64,000 nt of DNA. It comes from HXMU1420-13 sp965249965. Lineage in GTDB: Bacteria; Bacteroidota; Rhodothermia; Balneolales; Balneolaceae. The position numbers and the translations under genes were made by a program. The stretch spans positions 1,860,001-1,924,000 of the forward strand of contig OZ252262.1 in NCBI GenBank assembly GCA_965249965.1, written 5' to 3'. Under the pieces are notes generated by a model that was not told the DNA's origin, did no database searches, and saw only the letters and a program-made list of their open reading frames with translations. This document shows positions 60,142 to 64,000 of the stretch, in pieces (the first letter of the stretch is position 1; every line of letters starts with the position of its first letter).

Positions 60142-61098
60142 TTATAGGCTGTTAATTACTTCCTGTGTTACGCGTTCGCTGTAGGTATTAATTTTCCAAT
60201 GACCCGGACTCCAGCCTTTTAGAAAGCGATGGAAGTCGGCCCAGGCAACTCGATATAATGATCGCCATTCCTTTTCAAGTGCTTCATTTTTTTTGTCGAG
60301 TTCGTTCTGTAAATAATCGAAGTAGGTATCCAGAATTTGATCTTCTAATCGTTCGCACTCACTTTCATTCAGGCAACTCCCGATAAAATAAGCCACGTCT
60401 TTCATCCCGCAACCGCCACCTACGTATTGGAAATCAACGGCAGCAACTTCACCATCTTTCCCAAAACAGAAATTTGCGAGTTTGGCATCCCCGTGAACAA
60501 ATGTTTTAAATGCACAGTTGTTTAGCTTTTCGTCAATTAACGGTGCGGCTTCTTTTAGTTTTTGATCACTCAAAACTTCCAATTCCTGAGGACGTGTTTC
60601 CAAATGCCAATAGGTCCCAACTTCCCAGAGTGCCTCAGGTTTTTCACCCAGATAACTCGCATGAAATTGTGCCAGCCATTTCAAACACACTGATATTCCT
60701 TCCCAATTTAGTGATCTCTTTCGCAAAGGAAATCCTGCATCATCCAGATCTTCCAGTAAAATCAGTACATCATCTCCTTGTTTATCAATGGCTAAGCAAT
60801 AGGGAAGGCGTGCCTTACTATTCTTGCTATATCGATCGTACCATTCGGTTTCAACCTGATAGGATTTCAATTTGCGTTGGTGGCCGATGTTTGTATTCCA
60901 GCCACGGGGATGATTTATTTTATCGGATAATTGGACATGTTTTACTATAACACAATTGATGGAAGCACCCACCAAACCAACACGTATTATCTCACCATAA
61001 CCGCTCCATAATTCCTGAATCATCTCTTTTTCAATCAGGGAGGAGGCGCCCGTTTTCTCTAGAATAGTCGATCTAAATGTTACATTCATAAGTCCCAA
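60142..61098 (-). CDS. Aminoglycoside-phosphotransferase/EcKinase-like protein
   Basis: 318 aa (or from ATG 61089, MNVTFRSTILEKTG). The catalytic loop is VHGDAKLANFCFG with the catalytic Asp and Asn, and the metal motif is VDFQYVGGGCGMKDVAYF (DFQ in place of DFG, typical of the EcKinase/choline-kinase-like branch). Upstream ILLEDLDDAGFPLR is the hinge. Phosphate acceptor unknown: a hydroxylated small molecule or sugar. It is co-directional with the inositol-phosphatase-family gene with a 2-base gap; a kinase next to a phosphatase suggests a common phosphorylated metabolite. Confidence 0.85.
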   Translation of the reverse strand: MGLMNVTFRSTILEKTGASSLIEKEMIQELWSGYGEIIRVGLVGASINCVIVKHVQLSDKINHPRGWNTNIGHQRKLKSYQVETEWYDRYSKNSKARLPYCLAIDKQGDDVLILLEDLDDAGFPLRKRSLNWEGISVCLKWLAQFHASYLGEKPEALWEVGTYWHLETRPQELEVLSDQKLKEAAPLIDEKLNNCAFKTFVHGDAKLANFCFGKDGEVAAVDFQYVGGGCGMKDVAYFIGSCLNESECERLEDQILDTYFDYLQNELDKKNEALEKEWRSLYRVAWADFHRFLKGWSPGHWKINTYSERVTQEVINSL

Positions 61099-61158
61099 AG
61101 ATAGGAAGTGTAGGCAGGGTATTAAAATTGTATTACTTTGAATTAAAAATTAACCCTT

Positions 61159-61638
61159 ATGAAAAAGCTCATTCTCTTATTTTTACTGACAAGTCCTTTT
61201 TCGGTTCAAGCTCAGAATGCTGAATATACGGTCACCTCTTATTTTGATGAAGGATTTAAAGCACCAAATACACATTATATTGGTGAGGCATGGCTAAATT
61301 TTTTAGTCCAGTCTGATGATGAATTTCAATACAACTTAACAAAAGCTACCTTTGCAGCTAACTCAACTTTAGATTGGCACAAACATGCCACAGCTCAGGT
61401 GATTATTGTAGTTGAAGGGGAAGGTTATTATCAAGAGCGGGGAAAAGAGCCATTTATTATGAAAACCGGGGATGTAATCACATGTCCTCAAGATATAGAA
61501 CATTGGCACACGTCAACCGTAGATAGTTCGGTAACATATATTGCCATTTATGGAAGCGAACCAACTACCTGGACAGAAACGCTAACAATGGAATATTATA
61601 ACAGTGTTGCTGAAAAGCTGAGTGTTAGTCAGGATTAA
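61159..61638 (+). CDS. Secreted cupin protein
   Basis: 159 aa with a Sec signal peptide (MKKLILLFLLTSPFSVQAQ). A single RmlC-type cupin follows: LDWHKHATAQVIIVVEGEGYY carries the first motif with H-x-H and a Glu, and DIEHWHTSTVDSSVTYIAI the second with His. Such proteins bind Mn/Fe/Zn, and similar sequences include hydroxynitrile-lyase-like and carboxymuconolactone-associated cupins. Periplasmic location is likely. Single gene on the plus strand between two leftward ones. Confidence 0.85.
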   Translation: MKKLILLFLLTSPFSVQAQNAEYTVTSYFDEGFKAPNTHYIGEAWLNFLVQSDDEFQYNLTKATFAANSTLDWHKHATAQVIIVVEGEGYYQERGKEPFIMKTGDVITCPQDIEHWHTSTVDSSVTYIAIYGSEPTTWTETLTMEYYNSVAEKLSVSQD

Positions 61639-61726
61639 TTGGTAGTGGAATAAAATTTCACAGAGTTAAGTATCAACTATACACTTTAAAGGTTTACTAG
61701 TTTCCTGATTTGGAAAGAATAAACTT

Positions 61727-62467
61727 CTATTTAGTGCCTTTTTTATTTTTCACAAAGATTAGTTTATGGCGACTTTTAGGAGTTTCTCTCCAGTCAATTT
61801 CAAATCTATTGGTAGATTTTATTAGCGGTGTAAGTTTTTCAAATCCGTAATTTCTTGAATCAAAATTGGGTCGCTTTTTCTGAATCAAACTTCCGACATC
61901 CCCAAGAAAAGCCCAACCATCATCATCTGACAGATCATTTATTGTTGATCGTATTAAATTAATTTCTTTGTCAGTAATTTTATCAACGGTAGATTCTGAA
62001 GAACTTTTATTATCCGTTTTTTCTACAGATTGTTTCTTCAAAATTTCTATATAAATAAATCTATCACAGGCGATTATAAATGGATTTGGAGTTTTTTTCT
62101 CGCCTATTCCAATTACCTGCATTCCAGCTTCTTTGAGTCGGGTTGCTAGTCGCGTAAAATCGCTATCGCTGGAAACGAGACAGAATCCTTCTACTTTCTC
62201 GCTATATAGTATATCCATTGCATCAATAATCATGGCTGAGTCAGTCGCGTTTTTTCCAGTGGTATACGCATATTGTTGAATGGGAGTAATTGCATTTTCT
62301 AACAACAGATTTTTCCATTTATTCAAACCCGGTCTTGTCCAGTCACCATAAATTCTTTTGATCGTTGGGTTGCCATACTTTGCAATTTCTTCCATCATCT
62401 CTTTTACATTGGCTGATGGTATATTATCGCCATCGATGAGGACGGCCATATTTATATTTTGACTCAT
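61727..62467 (-). CDS. NYN-domain RNase-like protein with a C-terminal OST-HTH/LOTUS domain
   Basis: 246 aa. NYN (PIN-like) domain: AVLIDGDNIPS (first Asp), DSAMIIDAMDILYS and CLVSSDSDFTRLATRLKE, with the conserved Asp residues of a divalent-metal RNase site. The C-terminal ~80 residues (IRSTINDLSDDDGWAFLGDVGSLIQKKRP and more) match OST-HTH/LOTUS, which binds RNA. LabA-like and MARF1-like proteins have the same plan. It should cut or bind RNA in the cytosol. Monocistronic. Confidence 0.9.
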   Translation of the reverse strand: MSQNINMAVLIDGDNIPSANVKEMMEEIAKYGNPTIKRIYGDWTRPGLNKWKNLLLENAITPIQQYAYTTGKNATDSAMIIDAMDILYSEKVEGFCLVSSDSDFTRLATRLKEAGMQVIGIGEKKTPNPFIIACDRFIYIEILKKQSVEKTDNKSSSESTVDKITDKEINLIRSTINDLSDDDGWAFLGDVGSLIQKKRPNFDSRNYGFEKLTPLIKSTNRFEIDWRETPKSRHKLIFVKNKKGTK

Positions 62468-62675
62468 TTATTCTATTTACTGCAATTAATTGTAGTGTAG
62501 TTGCAAAATTCCTTTCCAGATATCAAATAACTACAACATTTAATATAGGAGGTTGTATTTGATCAGACCCATCTAATTTGATTAAGCCTATTTTCACATC
62601 ACTGTTTTGAATGCTTTAAAAAGAGCTTAAATAAAATTTGTTCTACAGATTTTCTATCACTCTAATATTGGTCAG

Positions 62676-63125
62676 CTACTTCGATTCAACGTATGCTTTG
62701 ATATCCTCTAAATCCTGCATCATGGCTTTATCCATAGACTTTTTGATCATGGAACCCATTAACGCAGACATTATTTTTGCAAAAAAGGAGACAGCTTCTG
62801 CAGAAAATGCCATTGATAACGTTGATTGATCACCCGACGATTCAACGGACATTTTAGATTTATAAATAGAACCGTGGCTTTCTGCTCTGGTTTGGTAGTA
62901 CTCGTTTTCAGTGTAGTCGGTAATCCACATAGTTTCAGTGGCTTCTTTACCAAACATAGTACGCGTTTCCTTCCATTTAAAGCCTACTAGCGTATCCTCT
63001 GGTTTGTTCAGAATTTCCAGACTTTCTATAGCTTCGATATATGATTGGCAGTGCTCAAAATCTGTGATTGCTTTCCAAACTTCTTCTTTTGGTGTGTTGA
63101 TATCAATCGAAACAGAAGTTTTCAT
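62676..63125 (-). CDS. SRPBCC (START-like) family protein
   Basis: 149 aa. A Bet v 1-like fold with a helix at the end: TSVSIDINTPKEEVWKAITDFEH at the N terminus, WKETRTMFGKEATETMWITDY in the middle, and an amphipathic C-terminal helix (SALMGSMIKKSMDKAMMQDLEDIK). The cavity binds a hydrophobic ligand of unknown identity. Monocistronic with a 208-base upstream spacer that contains nothing I recognise. Confidence 0.85.
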   Translation of the reverse strand: MKTSVSIDINTPKEEVWKAITDFEHCQSYIEAIESLEILNKPEDTLVGFKWKETRTMFGKEATETMWITDYTENEYYQTRAESHGSIYKSKMSVESSGDQSTLSMAFSAEAVSFFAKIMSALMGSMIKKSMDKAMMQDLEDIKAYVESK

Positions 63126-63220
63126 AAGTTCCTCATTTAATTTAAATCAATAAACAGGAATTAAGATGGATTTACAAATAACGGTAGACTCGTGATGCAT
63201 TAAAGCTATATTAGCTGAAT

Positions 63221-64000
63221 CTATTCAGCTTTATACTCGTGCTTCACCCAATCAACTTCCATCACCCATTCACCTTCCATTGGGTTATCAGTAATTTTTG
63301 CATAATTCAGAATGGCAAACATTGGTTCTGGGTATAAAACTCCCAGACTATCGTTTCGATATACTTCATCGCCATTTAGTCTATAAACAAGATCCATTCC
63401 TTCCCATTCTACAGAATAATCATTGAATTCGGTTACTTCAGCAGGGAAATTAGCTCGATAGCTCCACCAATCCCCTTTATCACAGGCGTCTAAACTTTTA
63501 ATTGCCCCAGTCGTAAATTCATCATGCATGTGATCACCATGATGTTCAAAAATGTCAATTTCACCCGAGCCGGTTAATGGCCAGCAAACATATTCATCTG
63601 CTTCTTGAACTGGTGGTTCATTATTCTGAGCGCCTAAAATCCACCAGGCAGGAAACTGACTAGGTTCACCAGAAGTATGCATTTTTAATCGAGCAGTCCA
63701 TTTCCCTTGGATGAATTCTTTACGGTTTTTGGATGCGATCCGGCCAGCTACATATTCAGTTGGAGGATGTTGAACACCATGCTTATCCATGTTGTCGCAT
63801 TCCATTTTCTCGCCAATATTTACCACTTTCAATTTGAGTGTGCCGTCACTTACTTCGCGAGTTCCGTATTCACCATCAGGCACATAGCATTGAGTTTCAT
63901 TATTAACCCAAATGCGTTGATCTTGCCAATTATCGGTATTAAAAGTGTCGAAATCATCAAAGAAATCAACCACCCAGCCATCTTCAGAAACCACAGGTGC
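63221..64000 (-). CDS. GH16 family glycoside hydrolase, 5' end outside window
   Basis: The frame reads into the right edge: 64000-63995 continue it as A-P before VVSEDGWVV, so the apparent GTG start at 63994 is unlikely to be the real one. About 259 residues are seen, covering nearly all of a GH16 domain: WVVDFFDDFDTFNTDNWQD, RLKMHTSGEPSQFPAWWIL, and the catalytic GSGEIDIFEHHG (E-I-D-I-F-E). The WKP-type and D-E-F-T-T-G-A residues suggest a beta-1,3- or mixed-linkage glucanase; kappa-carrageenase-like and agarase branches are less likely. It differs clearly from the GH16 at 50 kb. Confidence 0.88.
   Translation of the reverse strand, partial: APVVSEDGWVVDFFDDFDTFNTDNWQDQRIWVNNETQCYVPDGEYGTREVSDGTLKLKVVNIGEKMECDNMDKHGVQHPPTEYVAGRIASKNRKEFIQGKWTARLKMHTSGEPSQFPAWWILGAQNNEPPVQEADEYVCWPLTGSGEIDIFEHHGDHMHDEFTTGAIKSLDACDKGDWWSYRANFPAEVTEFNDYSVEWEGMDLVYRLNGDEVYRNDSLGVLYPEPMFAILNYAKITDNPMEGEWVMEVDWVKHEYKAE

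Noticed and set aside
1..64000. tRNA, rRNA, CRISPR array, transposase or phage genes
   Set aside because: No cloverleaf-type T-loop motif, no regular short repeats with spacers and no DDE or integrase motif was seen when reading both strands. A computed search (tRNAscan-SE, Infernal, ISfinder) would be needed to exclude small or divergent cases.

Overview
The window looks like chromosome of a moderately AT-rich, Gram-negative member of the Bacteroidota/Balneolota (Rhodothermota) side of the Bacteroidota-Chlorobi group. Supporting signs are lipoprotein and Sec signals, a TTTG/TAnnTTTG promoter in front of dapD, DUF4296 and DUF819 proteins, a short LeuA without regulatory domain, a class I KARI of 348 aa, and a Nudix-derived sugar regulator. 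Good Shine-Dalgarno sequences occur in front of several genes, but many starts lack one. This is inference from gene content; no rRNA gene is present to place it, and I recognised no tRNA, CRISPR array, phage or transposase gene.

Layout. 1-2.6 kb: 3' end of a CotH-type gene, then ECF sigma factor, RskA-like anti-sigma factor and a fasciclin-domain protein. 2.7-9.0 kb: small soluble and membrane proteins (EEP hydrolase, RibD-C, DUF1059, DinB/DUF1572, DUF1801, TM2-like protein), two tandem paralogous 57-aa glycine-zipper membrane proteins, and a soluble PAS histidine kinase. 9.1-21.2 kb: branched-chain amino acid block. ilvD-ilvB-ilvN-ilvC reads leftward and leuA-leuC-leuD-leuB plus a CBS protein reads rightward, with a TPR gene between. 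In front of ilvD lies a complete transcription attenuator: a 25-codon Val/Ile-rich leader peptide, an antiterminator segment and an intrinsic terminator. 21.2-38.1 kb: trehalase, RecQ, SDR, CoaX, uridine kinase, a peptidoglycan amidase, an unrecognised 956-aa coiled-coil ATPase overlapping an MscS channel gene, an ankyrin protein, an RsmI-like methylase with two small membrane proteins and a probable catalytically dead beta-lactamase-fold protein, DUF819 and an esterase.

38.2-52.1 kb: lysine/DAP synthesis (lysC-dapB-dapA, and dapD 10 kb away) bracketing a cello-oligosaccharide locus without SusC/SusD: GH9 lipoprotein, GH94 phosphorylase, GPH-type symporter and Nudix-fold regulator. Extracytoplasmic cleavage, uptake and cytosolic phosphorolysis fit together. 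Agmatinase, an aldo/keto reductase, a GH16 lipoprotein and a VOC protein follow.

52.1-58.9 kb is an accessory patch: Lnt-like protein, Crp/Fnr regulator, outer-membrane-like protein, a TolB-TPR-AraC regulator, a YdeI-family protein, repeated stem-loop sequences, a relic of the dapD 3' end, and a lipoprotein gene that has lost its start. 58.9-64 kb: VOC, inositol-monophosphatase-family, kinase-like, cupin, NYN, SRPBCC genes and a GH16 gene cut by the right edge.

The strongest lead is the ilv attenuator. The ATPase-MscS pair, the dapD relic with its repeats, and the sigma-RskA-fasciclin module are the next most interesting.
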